A model generated the notes under the pieces. The model saw nothing but the letters and a program-made list of their open reading frames with translations. It was not told the DNA's origin and did no database searches. Shown here one piece after another: positions 1-7,466 of a stretch of DNA of 11,098 bases. The stretch is taken from the NCBI GenBank assembly GCA_014378345.1, contig JACMNW010000093.1, forward strand, positions 1 to 11,098, given 5' to 3'. The DNA comes from Pseudorhodobacter sp. Lineage in GTDB: Bacteria > Pseudomonadota > Alphaproteobacteria > Rhodobacterales > Rhodobacteraceae. The position numbers and the translations under genes were made by a program. Every line of letters begins with the position of its first letter. Position 1 is the stretch's first letter.

Positions 1-219
1 ATGATTGCGGCTGGTGACACCCGGATTGCCGATATCGCGGTGATTGCGGATAGCCCGGAACCCGTGCCATGCTGCGGCGGGTGCCGCCAAAAGATAGCCG
101 AATTTGCAGACCAAAACGTGCGCGTAAATCTTTATACGACCGACGGAAAATCAAAATCCATGACGGTGGCAGAATTGCTGCCCGGTTCGTTTAGTGCGGC
201 CCACATGGACCGCGCTTGA
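1..219 (+). CDS. cdd: Cytidine deaminase, C-terminal part (5' end outside window)
   Basis: This is the last 72 codons of a cytidine deaminase, a zinc enzyme that hydrolyses cytidine and deoxycytidine to uridine and deoxyuridine in the cytoplasm. The family is usually about 130 residues, so roughly the first half, with the HAE/CAE catalytic motif, lies upstream of the window. The ATG at base 1 is almost certainly an internal methionine: it opens the MIAAGDTRI segment that normally sits mid-protein. The visible diagnostic motif is PCCGGCRQKIAEF at residues 23-35, which supplies two zinc cysteines. The family usually reads (T)PCGxCRQ; here a cysteine replaces the proline just before the first ligand and a proline sits one place earlier. 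The C-terminal AELLPGSF matches the usual ending. The stop at 217-219 lies one base before the deoA start, so the gene belongs to the salvage operon. Identification is secure; normal activity is an inference. Confidence 0.9.
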   Translation: MIAAGDTRIADIAVIADSPEPVPCCGGCRQKIAEFADQNVRVNLYTTDGKSKSMTVAELLPGSFSAAHMDRA

Positions 220-220
220 T

Positions 221-1528
221 ATGGATGCGCGCGCCATCATTGCAAAACTGCGGATGGGCAAACATCCCAGCCCGCAGGAACTGGCGTGGTTTGCCGATGG
301 ATTGGCGTCGGGCGGGGTCAGCGATGCGCAGGCCGGGGCCTTTGCGATGGCGGTGTGCCTGAACGGGTTGGGGGATGCGGGCCGCGTGGCGCTGACCCGC
401 GCAATGCGCGATACGGGTAAGGTGCTGCGTTGGGATATGCCGGGGCCGGTGGTGGACAAGCATTCGACCGGAGGGGTGGGCGATTGTATCTCGCTTTTAC
501 TTGCGCCTGCACTGGCGGCCTGTGGGGCGTATGTGCCGATGATTTCAGGCCGCGGCTTGGGGCATACCGGCGGCACGTTGGACAAGCTCGAATCCATTCC
601 CGGCTTTCGCACCGGGCTGACGGAAGATCAGTTGCGCGCGCAACTGAAAACCACCCATTGCGCCATTGTGTCGGCAACTGCCGAAATTGCCCCGGCGGAT
701 CGCAGGCTTTATGCCATTCGCGATGTGACGGGCACGGTGGAAAGCATTGATTTGATTACGGCATCTATCCTGTCGAAAAAGCTGGCAGCGGGGCTGGAGG
801 CGTTGGTGCTGGATGTGAAGGTCGGGTCTGGCGCGTTCATGAAAACCCATGCGGAAGCCGAGGCTTTGGCGCGCGCACTGGTCGCCACGGCGCAGGGCGC
901 GGGGTGTATGACGACGGCCCTGATCACCGATATGAGCCAACCGCTGGCGACGGCAGCGGGCAATGCGCTGGAGGTGATCGAGGTGATGGAAACCCTGACC
1001 GGCACGTCGGTCAACGCGGCATTGTGGGATCTGACGGCGGCGTTGGGGGGCGAGGCTTTGGCGCTGGGTGGCATTGCGGCAGATGCAGATGATGGGGCCG
1101 CGCGCATTGAACAGGCATTGGAATCAGGCGAGGCCGCCGAATGGTTTGGCCGCATGGTCACGGCCCAGGGTGGCCCCGCCGATTTTGTCGACCGTTGGCC
1201 GGACAGGCTGCCCGCAGCGCCAGTGATGCGCGAGGTGCCAAACCCGCATGAAGGTTACGTGGCGCGGATAGATGGCGAGGCTTTGGGTCAAGCCGTGGTT
1301 CATTTGGGTGGTGGGCGGTTGAAAGAAGGCGACCGGATTAACCTATCCGTCGGGTTTTCTGATTTGGCGGGTATTGGCGAAGAGGTCAGCCGCGATTTGC
1401 CGCTGGCCATGGTTCATGCCGCGACCGAGGCCGATGCCGACCGCGCCATTCGCGCGGTGCAGGCGGCCTATGTGTTTTCTGAAACCCCGCCCGAAGACCC
1501 GCCTTTAATACATCAGAGGATATCATGA
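221..1528 (+). CDS. deoA: Thymidine phosphorylase
   Basis: The 435-residue product (E. coli DeoA is 440) catalyses reversible phosphorolysis of thymidine or deoxyuridine to the base and deoxyribose-1-phosphate. The phosphate-binding stretch DKHSTGGVGD is at residues 79-88. The family signature SGRGLGHTGGTLDKLE is at 109-124. The catalytic trio known in E. coli as Arg171, Ser186 and Lys190 appears with identical spacing as Arg167, Ser182 and Lys186 (YAIRD and TASILSKK). I chose the ATG at 221 because it gives the expected N-terminus (MDARAIIAKLR) and lies one base after the cdd stop. The frame extends to a GTG at 194, which would overlap cdd and add nine residues not usual for the family. No strong Shine-Dalgarno precedes 221, so translation probably relies on coupling to cdd. 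The stop overlaps the deoB start as ATGA. Confidence 0.96.
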   Translation: MDARAIIAKLRMGKHPSPQELAWFADGLASGGVSDAQAGAFAMAVCLNGLGDAGRVALTRAMRDTGKVLRWDMPGPVVDKHSTGGVGDCISLLLAPALAACGAYVPMISGRGLGHTGGTLDKLESIPGFRTGLTEDQLRAQLKTTHCAIVSATAEIAPADRRLYAIRDVTGTVESIDLITASILSKKLAAGLEALVLDVKVGSGAFMKTHAEAEALARALVATAQGAGCMTTALITDMSQPLATAAGNALEVIEVMETLTGTSVNAALWDLTAALGGEALALGGIAADADDGAARIEQALESGEAAEWFGRMVTAQGGPADFVDRWPDRLPAAPVMREVPNPHEGYVARIDGEALGQAVVHLGGGRLKEGDRINLSVGFSDLAGIGEEVSRDLPLAMVHAATEADADRAIRAVQAAYVFSETPPEDPPLIHQRIS

Positions 1529-2721
1529 CCCGCGCATTCCTGATTGTGATGGATTCGGTCGGCTGCGGCGGCGCACCGGATGCTGCGGCTTTTGGCGACG
1601 CCGGCGCAAATACGCTGGCCCATATCGCGATTGCCTGCGCGCGGGGGGCGTCGGACGAAGGGCGTAGCGGGCCTTTACACATGCCGAATTTGGCGGGGCT
1701 GGGCTTGGGGGCAGCGATCAAGCTTGCCTCAGGTGATACAGCCCCGGGGTTGGACTCCGCACCAACGGGGGGCTGGGGGGCGGCTACCGAGGTGTCAAAT
1801 GGCAAAGACACGCCGTCTGGCCATTGGGAAATGGCGGGGGTTCCGGTGCCGTGGAACTGGACCTATTTTCCGGACGAAATTCCAGCCTTTCCGCCCGATT
1901 TGGTGGAGGGAATTTGCTACATGGCAGGTGTGCCCAAAATTTTGGGCAACTGCCATGCGTCGGGCTTGGCTATTATCGAAAAGCTGGGGGCGGAACATCT
2001 GCGGACGGGTTGGCCGATTGTGTATACCTCGGCGGACAGTGTTTTGCAGATTGCGGCGCATGAGGAAAGTTTTGGCCTTGGCCGGTTGATTGCTTTGTGC
2101 GAAATGCTGGCGCCAAAGCTGCACGCTCGTCTGGTTGGCCGGGTGATTGCGCGTCCGTTTACCGGCCATGTCGGCGCTTTTACCCGCACGGCAAACAGGC
2201 GCGATTTTGCAATTGAACCGCCGTCGCCAACGCTTCTGGATTGGGTGCAAGGCGCAGGCCGTGTGACGCATGGCATCGGAAAAATCGGCGATATCTTTTC
2301 GGGGCGGGGGATCAGTCATTTGCACAAGGGCAAATCGGACGCTGACTTATTCGAACATTTGATGCGGCTTGCAAGGACTGCTGAACCCGGTTCTTTGACA
2401 TTTGCGAACTTTGTCGAATTTGATAGCCTGTATGGCCACCGCCGTGATGTGGCCGGGTATGCCCGCGCGCTGGAATGGTTTGATGCGCGCGTTGGAGAGT
2501 TTTTGCCGCTGCTACAGCCCGATGATATTGCGATTTTCACCGCCGATCATGGCAATGATCCGACATGGCGCGGCACCGACCACACCCGCGAACGGGTGCC
2601 TGTGTTGGTGGCGGGGGCTGGGTCGGGCGAGTTGGGCCTTGTTGCCTTTACTGATATTGCGGCATCTGTTGCCGCCCATTTAGGGGTGCGTGCCCCCGCG
2701 ATAGGAAACAGCTTTCTATGA
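1525..2721 (+). CDS. deoB: Phosphopentomutase
   Basis: The 398-residue product (E. coli DeoB is 407) interconverts ribose- or deoxyribose-1-phosphate and the 5-phosphate, linking phosphorolysis by DeoA to sugar catabolism. It belongs to the alkaline-phosphatase-like metalloenzymes. All six di-manganese ligands can be placed: Asp10 (VMDSVG), Asp300 and His305 (VEFDSLYGHRRD), Asp341 and His342 (TADHGND) and His353 (GTDHTRE). Their numbering is offset from E. coli by a constant six from residue 300 onward. The phosphorylated threonine, Thr85 in the Bacillus cereus enzyme, is Thr96 here in GKDTPSGHWE. The ATG at 1525 overlaps the deoA stop by 4 nt and has an AGAGGA ribosome-binding site at 1515-1520. 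The stop overlaps the add start in the same ATGA manner. Nothing suggests damage, so this should be a working enzyme. Confidence 0.97.
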   Translation: MTRAFLIVMDSVGCGGAPDAAAFGDAGANTLAHIAIACARGASDEGRSGPLHMPNLAGLGLGAAIKLASGDTAPGLDSAPTGGWGAATEVSNGKDTPSGHWEMAGVPVPWNWTYFPDEIPAFPPDLVEGICYMAGVPKILGNCHASGLAIIEKLGAEHLRTGWPIVYTSADSVLQIAAHEESFGLGRLIALCEMLAPKLHARLVGRVIARPFTGHVGAFTRTANRRDFAIEPPSPTLLDWVQGAGRVTHGIGKIGDIFSGRGISHLHKGKSDADLFEHLMRLARTAEPGSLTFANFVEFDSLYGHRRDVAGYARALEWFDARVGEFLPLLQPDDIAIFTADHGNDPTWRGTDHTRERVPVLVAGAGSGELGLVAFTDIAASVAAHLGVRAPAIGNSFL

Positions 2722-3710
2722 CACTGATCAGCCTGCCAAAAGTTGAACTTCACCTGCATCTGGAGGGGGCCGCACCGCCTGCTTTTATTCGCGGTTTGGC
2801 GCGCGAAAAGAACATGGATATTGCGGGGATTTTTGACGCGGATGGTAATTACGCCTTCACCGATTTCTGGGCTTTTTTGAAGGTGTATGAAGCGGCGACC
2901 GAGACGCTGAAGACGCCTGAGGATTATCAGCGATTGACGCTTGCAGTGTTGGAGGAAAGTGCAGCATCCGGTGTGGTGTATTCTGAGACGTTTCTGAGCC
3001 CCGATTTTTGCGGCGGGCGCGATCTGGTGGCGTGGCGGGAATATCTGCATGCCATGCAAGAAGCCGCCGATCAAGCGGAGCGCGACATGGGCATAACCTT
3101 GCGTGGAATCATTACCTGCATCCGGCATTTTGGGCCAGACAAAGCGCGGGAAACCGCGAAATGTGCTGCTGAAACGGCAGGCGATTGGATCGTTGGGTTT
3201 GGCATAGCGGGTGACGAAAAAGTGGGCGTACCCAGAGACTTCGCCTATGCTTTTGATGTAGCACGTGAAGCAGGTTTGCGCCTGACCGCCCATGCAGGGG
3301 AATGGGGCGGGCCAGAGTCTGTACGCGGTGCATTAAGCGCCTTGAAGGTGGAACGCATTGGCCACGGCGTGCGCGCAATTGAAGATCTGGCGCTGGTGGA
3401 CGAGTTGGCCGAACGCGGTATTGTGCTGGAAGTGTGCCCCGGATCGAATATCGCGCTTGGGCTATACAAAGACTGGCGCACGCACCCGATATCGGAGCTG
3501 CACAGGCGCGGGGTGAAGGTAACGATTTCCACCGATGACCCACCGTTTTTTCATACCACCATGGGACGCGAATACGACCGTTTGAATGCGGCGTTTGATT
3601 GGGATGAAGGTTTCTTCAGGGACATCGCCCGCACCTCCCTTGACGCCGCCTTCTGTGACGCTGATACCCGCGCCCGTATCTTGACACGTCTGGAGGCCAC
3701 CGATGCTTGA
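2718..3710 (+). CDS. add: Adenosine deaminase
   Basis: The 330-residue product (E. coli Add is 333) hydrolyses adenosine and deoxyadenosine to inosine and deoxyinosine. It is a TIM-barrel amidohydrolase with one catalytic zinc. The N-terminal ligand pair is His12/His14 in VELHLHLEG, the third His is His192, and the catalytic Glu195 follows in HAGEWGGPES. ERIGHG (213-218) supplies His216, and STDDPPFF (271-278) holds the conserved Asp pair. The LEVCPxSN substrate-side motif reads CPGSN at 240-244 where many family members have CPTSN. The related adenine deaminases use other residues there, so adenine as an alternative substrate cannot be fully excluded, but the remaining motifs and the operon favour adenosine. 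The start overlaps the deoB stop by 4 nt, with an AGGAAA site at 2703-2708. The 3' end overlaps upp by 8 nt. Confidence 0.93.
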   Translation: MTLISLPKVELHLHLEGAAPPAFIRGLAREKNMDIAGIFDADGNYAFTDFWAFLKVYEAATETLKTPEDYQRLTLAVLEESAASGVVYSETFLSPDFCGGRDLVAWREYLHAMQEAADQAERDMGITLRGIITCIRHFGPDKARETAKCAAETAGDWIVGFGIAGDEKVGVPRDFAYAFDVAREAGLRLTAHAGEWGGPESVRGALSALKVERIGHGVRAIEDLALVDELAERGIVLEVCPGSNIALGLYKDWRTHPISELHRRGVKVTISTDDPPFFHTTMGREYDRLNAAFDWDEGFFRDIARTSLDAAFCDADTRARILTRLEATDA

Positions 3711-4335
3711 TCACCTAACCATCGTCACGCACCCTTTGGTGCAGCACAAGCTGACCCTGATGCGGGATAAAGACACGTCGACCGCCGGATTTCGCCGCCT
3801 GCTGCGTGAGATCAGCCTGCTGCTGGCCTATGAGGTGACGCGCGAGTTGGACATGACAACCACGCGGATCGAGACGCCACTGGAGCCGATGGATGCACCG
3901 ACGCTGGACGGCAAAAAGCTGGCGCTGATTTCGATCTTGCGGGCGGGGAATGGGTTACTTGACGGCATTCTGGAACTGATCCCGGCGGCACGGGTGGGGT
4001 TTGTGGGGTTGTACCGCGATCCGGAAACCCTGCAACCTGTGCAATACTATTGCAAATTACCCGATCATCTGGACGAGCGGATTTCGATTGTGGTCGACCC
4101 GATGCTGGCCACTGGCAATTCATCGGTGGCGGCAGTGGATTTGCTGAAAAAATCCGGGGCCAAGAACATTCGTTTCCTGTGCCTCTTGGCGGCGCCCGAA
4201 GGCATTGCCCGCATGAAAGACGCGCATCCCGATGTGCCGATTGTGACGGCAGCGGTTGACAGCCATTTGAACGATCACGGCTATATTGTGCCGGGCTTGG
4301 GCGATGCAGGCGACCGTATGTTTGGCACCAAATAA
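3703..4335 (+). CDS. upp: Uracil phosphoribosyltransferase
   Basis: The 210-residue product (E. coli Upp is 208) condenses uracil with PRPP to give UMP, recovering the base released upstream in the pathway. The PRPP-binding loop VVDPMLATGNSS is at residues 130-141. The uracil-binding C-terminal motif YIVPGLGDAGDRMFGT is at 194-209. The N-terminal THPLVQHKL and the internal SILRAGNGLLDG are also typical. The ATG at 3703 lies inside the end of add (8-nt overlap) and is preceded by a TGGAGG Shine-Dalgarno at 3691-3696, six bases away, which settles the start. This is the last salvage gene; a weak stem-loop follows and then a gene of unrelated function. Confidence 0.97.
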   Translation: MLDHLTIVTHPLVQHKLTLMRDKDTSTAGFRRLLREISLLLAYEVTRELDMTTTRIETPLEPMDAPTLDGKKLALISILRAGNGLLDGILELIPAARVGFVGLYRDPETLQPVQYYCKLPDHLDERISIVVDPMLATGNSSVAAVDLLKKSGAKNIRFLCLLAAPEGIARMKDAHPDVPIVTAAVDSHLNDHGYIVPGLGDAGDRMFGTK

Positions 4336-4342
4336 GGGATAG

Positions 4343-4358
4343 GGGTTTACTCAAACCC
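4343..4358 (+). terminator. Small stem-loop after upp, possible weak operon end
   Basis: GGGTTT (4343-4348) and AAACCC (4353-4358) form a perfect 6-bp stem around an ACTC loop, eight bases after the upp stop. No T-run follows (the next bases are GAAGCTGCC), so it is not a classical intrinsic terminator. It may protect the mRNA 3' end or terminate only partly, leaving the SPOR gene at 4403 partly co-transcribed. Confidence is low on function; the structure itself is plain. Confidence 0.35.
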
Positions 4359-4402
4359 GAAGCTGCCCCATCGTGTCTTGCGTATCTAGGTAGGAATCAA
4401 AA

Positions 4403-5341
4403 ATGCTGACTAAGGTCATCGCATTGGTGTGTTTTGCGGCATTGTCCGGGGTAGGCGTGGCCTATGCCCAAACAGATGGGCCAGCAGAACTACCCTCTGC
4501 TGAATATGCAGGCCAAAGTTATGTTGATAGCAAGGGCTGTATTTTCTTGAAAGCGGGTTACGGCGGTGAGGCAACTTGGGTCCCCCGCGTCGACAAGGAT
4601 CGCAAGCTAATTTGCGGGCAGACGCCAACCAACGCCGCGGCAAAAGTGTCAGATACGGCGGCGGCGGTTGTGCCCAAAGCGCGGAAAACACGCAGTAGCA
4701 AACGAAAGGCGCAGGCAGACGCGCCGTATGTGCCAGTGATGATTGGGTGCCCGGCGTCGGTTCCGGTAGCGCGGCGGTATGCGACCACGGACGGCGGGTC
4801 GGTGGTGGTTTGTACCGCGACCAATGGCAGCTTGACCGGTGCTAGGTCCCCGATTTATCCGGCAGGGTCTGGCGTCGGGGCGGCGCTTTCGGCAACGCGG
4901 CATGCAGAGGTGACAATTCCTTTGCCGCAGCAACACGGGGATGTCGGTGCCCTGCCGTCGCCACCAGCCGGATATGAATTGGCCTGGAAAGATGACAGGC
5001 TGAACCCGCTTCGCGGCAAAGGCGCGCTAGAACGCCAGGCAGCGCAAGATACTGTGTCAGCGGGCAAAGCTCCCACGGACCAAATGGCGACGGCCCGTTT
5101 GCTCTCCGCCCCATCAGGGCCATACTATGTTCAGGTTGGCACTTTTGCCGAGCCATCAAACGCAGACGGCACAACTACACGTTTGATGCAAATGGGAATG
5201 CCGGTTTCAAAGAGTAAATTCAGCAAGCAGGGCCGCGCGTTACAGGTGATTTATGCCGGGCCATTTGTATCGGGCGCGGCTGCGCAAGCGGCGCTAAACG
5301 TTGCGCGCGGTGCTGGGTTTTCTGACGCGTTCATTCGGTAA
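4403..5341 (+). CDS. Exported SPOR-domain protein
   Basis: This 312-residue protein is probably periplasmic or envelope-bound. Residues 1-22 form a Sec signal peptide (MLTKVIALVCFAALSGVGVAYA, cut after AYA before Gln23). Residues 35-75 hold a Cys46/Cys71 module (GCIFLKAG ... TWVPRV) that I recall from Rhodobacteraceae SPOR proteins. A Lys/Arg-rich linker follows, then a second Cys pair near 116 and 138, then a long low-conservation stretch. The C-terminal SPOR domain is at about 238-312, from PYYVQVGTF through LQVIYAGPF to the last residue. SPOR domains bind denuded glycan strands at division septa, so a septal peptidoglycan role is likely but not shown. An AGGA site at 4392-4395 supports the start. 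It is probably not part of salvage, although it sits 67 bp after upp without a clear terminator. Confidence 0.85.
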   Translation: MLTKVIALVCFAALSGVGVAYAQTDGPAELPSAEYAGQSYVDSKGCIFLKAGYGGEATWVPRVDKDRKLICGQTPTNAAAKVSDTAAAVVPKARKTRSSKRKAQADAPYVPVMIGCPASVPVARRYATTDGGSVVVCTATNGSLTGARSPIYPAGSGVGAALSATRHAEVTIPLPQQHGDVGALPSPPAGYELAWKDDRLNPLRGKGALERQAAQDTVSAGKAPTDQMATARLLSAPSGPYYVQVGTFAEPSNADGTTTRLMQMGMPVSKSKFSKQGRALQVIYAGPFVSGAAAQAALNVARGAGFSDAFIR

Positions 5342-5351
5342 GGTTCGCTGA

Positions 5352-6374
5352 TCATTGATCGCAGATTGCCTGTAGGCTTATCCATGCGTCATCAGGCATC
5401 AGTGCAGGAGGTGATGCCTTGGCGAAGGGATCGTTGTCTTGCAGCATGGTTGCCGCCGCGCTGTCACCAGCCAATATCTTGGCATAGGCCGTGCTGGGAA
5501 CACCTGCATTGGCAAAACTTGCCAGCATGGTATCAGGCGCCAACGCCAGCGGCGGTGTGTTCAGCATCTTTTCGCCGTAGCCAGCCAACGCGCCGACTGG
5601 CAGATCGCCCATGGTCAACAGGCGAATAGTCGCAACCAGCCCCGCATGTTCCAAAACCGGGATCAAGGGATCGCGCGCCATGGACCGGGCCTGTTCCACC
5701 AAAGCGGCCCCGGCGGCGGCCTGCGGGCCATTTTGCGCGTCAAACAGGCTGCGCGACAACACGATCACATCGCCGGGCAAGTGCAGCGCGGGGCTTGGGC
5801 CTTCGCGCACCGCAAGCAAAATCGGGGTATTGGCGGGGCCAAAAAGGCGTTCAGACAGCTCTGCCAGTGCCTTTTGGCCCAAGGGATGCGCACAAGGTGC
5901 GCCTGTAATGCGGATCACGTCGCGCAGCGCCATCTCGCCGATTTCGGCGCGTTTTGCAGCAGGCACCACGGCGGCGGTGTGTTTGATCAATGCCCCCGGA
6001 AGCCAGAACACCCCAAGCCCAAGCACAGCAAGCGTGGCCGTGGCAATAAGTGTGCCGCGCAACCGCCCGGGTCTGGGCCTGCGTGTGGCCAGTGCCTCCT
6101 GCACCTTTTCAAGTGCGGCAATCATATCTTCATCGTCTAATTCAAGCGTTTCAGCTGCATCATGTCCGGGGGCAAATATAGCGGGCAAACCACCCGGATT
6201 GCGGCGTTCCAAAGCGGGAAGTGACCAATGCGAAAGGGCAAGATCGGTTTTCGGGTCAGATAAAACCAGCGATACTGAGCCGAAACTGACCACCACATTG
6301 CGGCGTTGATCCTGCGGCGCCTCGCGCCACAGGCCGGGGCTTTCCAGCTTTTGATACTTATTTAATGCGGTCAT
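5352..6374 (-). CDS. Membrane-anchored M48-like protein lacking the zinc site (putative pseudo-peptidase)
   Basis: This 340-residue protein probably has one membrane span at about 107-127, preceded by a cytoplasmic-type N-terminal domain with an acidic patch (LELDDEDM, 78-85). The part after the span follows the plan of M48 metallopeptidases. HLPGDVIVLSRSLFD (198-212) matches the ALPGG-IVV-xxGLL strand-turn. A helix follows, then RDPL at 234-237 and an AGLVATIRLLTMGD region. A late DTMLASFANAGVP segment (281-293) resembles the part after the third zinc ligand. The C-terminal W-x-x-L-x-A-I-C ending is also familiar from such proteins. However, where HExxH should stand the protein has V226-E227-Q228-A229-R230, and A277 replaces the third ligand. 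Both histidines and the distal glutamate are therefore absent, and peptidase activity is unlikely. The homology is my reading from remembered family patterns. The gene converges on the SPOR gene with only 10 bp between stops and no visible terminator. Confidence 0.75.
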   Translation of the reverse strand: MTALNKYQKLESPGLWREAPQDQRRNVVVSFGSVSLVLSDPKTDLALSHWSLPALERRNPGGLPAIFAPGHDAAETLELDDEDMIAALEKVQEALATRRPRPGRLRGTLIATATLAVLGLGVFWLPGALIKHTAAVVPAAKRAEIGEMALRDVIRITGAPCAHPLGQKALAELSERLFGPANTPILLAVREGPSPALHLPGDVIVLSRSLFDAQNGPQAAAGAALVEQARSMARDPLIPVLEHAGLVATIRLLTMGDLPVGALAGYGEKMLNTPPLALAPDTMLASFANAGVPSTAYAKILAGDSAAATMLQDNDPFAKASPPALMPDDAWISLQAICDQ

Positions 6375-6403
6375 GGGGCAATCTGATAAACTTATCCCGC
6401 TGC

Positions 6404-6430
6404 TTTATACGACCAAACACCCTACCACAA
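6404..6430 (-). promoter_or_regulatory. Candidate promoter for the M48-like gene
   Basis: Reading the minus strand, TTGTGG (6430-6425) and TATAAA (6409-6404) resemble -35 and -10 boxes with a short 15-bp spacer. Transcription would start near 6397, giving a leader of about 22 nt before the start codon at 6374. The perfect inverted repeat GATAA-AC-TTATC (6385-6396) would then sit at the start of the transcript and could be an operator. This is pattern matching only. Confidence 0.3.
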
Positions 6431-6498
6431 TCATCTGGCCGTCTTTGGCGGCCAACATCGCCAGAAGAATGTCGTTTTTCAAGGCGCATCTGCGGAAC

Positions 6499-6534
6499 TG
6501 CGCAGCGCAAATTAAATTAATGCCATATGAAGGA
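6499..6534 (+). promoter_or_regulatory. Palindrome, AT-rich stretch and RBS ahead of the transporter gene
   Basis: The odd palindrome TGCGC-A-GCGCA at 6499-6509 is followed directly by the AT-rich AAATTAAATTAA and then by an AAGGA Shine-Dalgarno at 6530-6534, eight bases before the ATG at 6543. The AT-rich block may contain a -10 element, and the palindrome would be well placed as an operator. No good -35 is visible. The RBS is solid; the rest is tentative. Confidence 0.4.
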
Positions 6535-6542
6535 ACCTGCCC

Positions 6543-7466
6543 ATGCCCGTTGCCCAAGATCGCACGCTTACCGCCGCTGGGGCGATTTTGGTCTATGCTT
6601 TGTTGATTGCCTATGCGGATAATTACGTGCGGGTCATAGCCGCAGAAGGCGGACTTTGGCAGTTTCACGCGACGCGTTCGGTTATTGCGATTGCCCTTAT
6701 TTACGCGTTGGCCCGCTTGGCGGGGCGGCGGTTGCAACCCGTTTCATGGGGCGCGGTGATGGCGCGGTCTGCAATACACGGCGTGGCGATGTTGATCTAT
6801 TTTGGCTGTTTGGCGTTTTTGCCTGTGGCGCAGGTGGCGGCGGGGTTGTTCACCGCGCCGATATTTGTGTTGCTGATTTCGCGCTTTGCCTATGGCCACC
6901 GCATCGGGCCTTGGCGGATTTTCGCGGTTGCGATTGGGTTTATCGGAGTTGTGCTGGTGCTTGGCCCCACGGCAATGGCGGGGGCGACTTTGGCCGCACT
7001 ACTGCCAGTTCTGGCCGGGGCTTTGTATGCGATGGGCAACGTGGCCACGCGGGAATGGTGCGGCCCGGAAAGCGCCGAAACGTTGCTTACAGGGTTTTTT
7101 GCGGCGCTGGGTTTGTTTGGTGCAATCGGTTTGGTGGTTCTGGCCGTGGTGCCGGTTGCTGTGCCTGCGGGGGCTGACGGGTTTATTCAACGCGGATGGG
7201 TGCAACCATCGGCCACCTTCCTGTTTTGGGTCACAATTCAATCGGTGATTTCCGTGGTGGGGGTGGGCCTGATGATCAAGGCCTATCAGATTGCAGAGGC
7301 CAGCCGGGTATCGGTGTTTGAATATATCATTCTGCCAGCATCGGCGCTGTGGGGATGGTTTATCTGGGCAGAAGTGCCCTCCGGGCAGGCGGTATTTGGT
7401 ATGGCCCTGATCACCGCAGCAGGAACGATGATTGCAATTCGGGCGCGTCAGTCTGTGGTGGTGTGA
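6543..7466 (+). CDS. EamA/DMT-superfamily transporter
   Basis: This 307-residue hydrophobic inner-membrane protein has about ten predicted spans, the layout of the EamA (drug/metabolite transporter) family with two five-helix repeats. Recognisable features are the LIAYADNYVR region in helix 1, RSVIAIALIYAL in helix 2 and FTAPIFVLLISRF in the middle of the first repeat. In the second repeat, RVSVFEYIILPASALWGWF resembles the usual conserved segment near the eighth to ninth helices. Such proteins move small metabolites, often as exporters of amino acids, nucleosides or vitamins. The substrate cannot be read from sequence. Proximity to nucleoside salvage and tdk is suggestive, but the gene is not in that operon. 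Start: AAGGA at 6530-6534 with 8-nt spacing. The 3' end overlaps the end of tdk on the opposite strand by 19 bp. Confidence 0.88.
   Translation: MPVAQDRTLTAAGAILVYALLIAYADNYVRVIAAEGGLWQFHATRSVIAIALIYALARLAGRRLQPVSWGAVMARSAIHGVAMLIYFGCLAFLPVAQVAAGLFTAPIFVLLISRFAYGHRIGPWRIFAVAIGFIGVVLVLGPTAMAGATLAALLPVLAGALYAMGNVATREWCGPESAETLLTGFFAALGLFGAIGLVVLAVVPVAVPAGADGFIQRGWVQPSATFLFWVTIQSVISVVGVGLMIKAYQIAEASRVSVFEYIILPASALWGWFIWAEVPSGQAVFGMALITAAGTMIAIRARQSVVV

Noticed and set aside
194..220. Earlier GTG start for deoA
   Set aside because: It overlaps cdd and adds residues not usual in the family; the ATG at 221 matches the expected N-terminus.
5439..6309. Two overlapping plus-strand open frames of about 230 codons opposite the M48-like gene
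   Set aside because: Both have shadow-like composition (rich in Arg, Gln, Ser, Cys) and no recognisable domain, while the minus-strand frame has a membrane span and an M48-like pattern.
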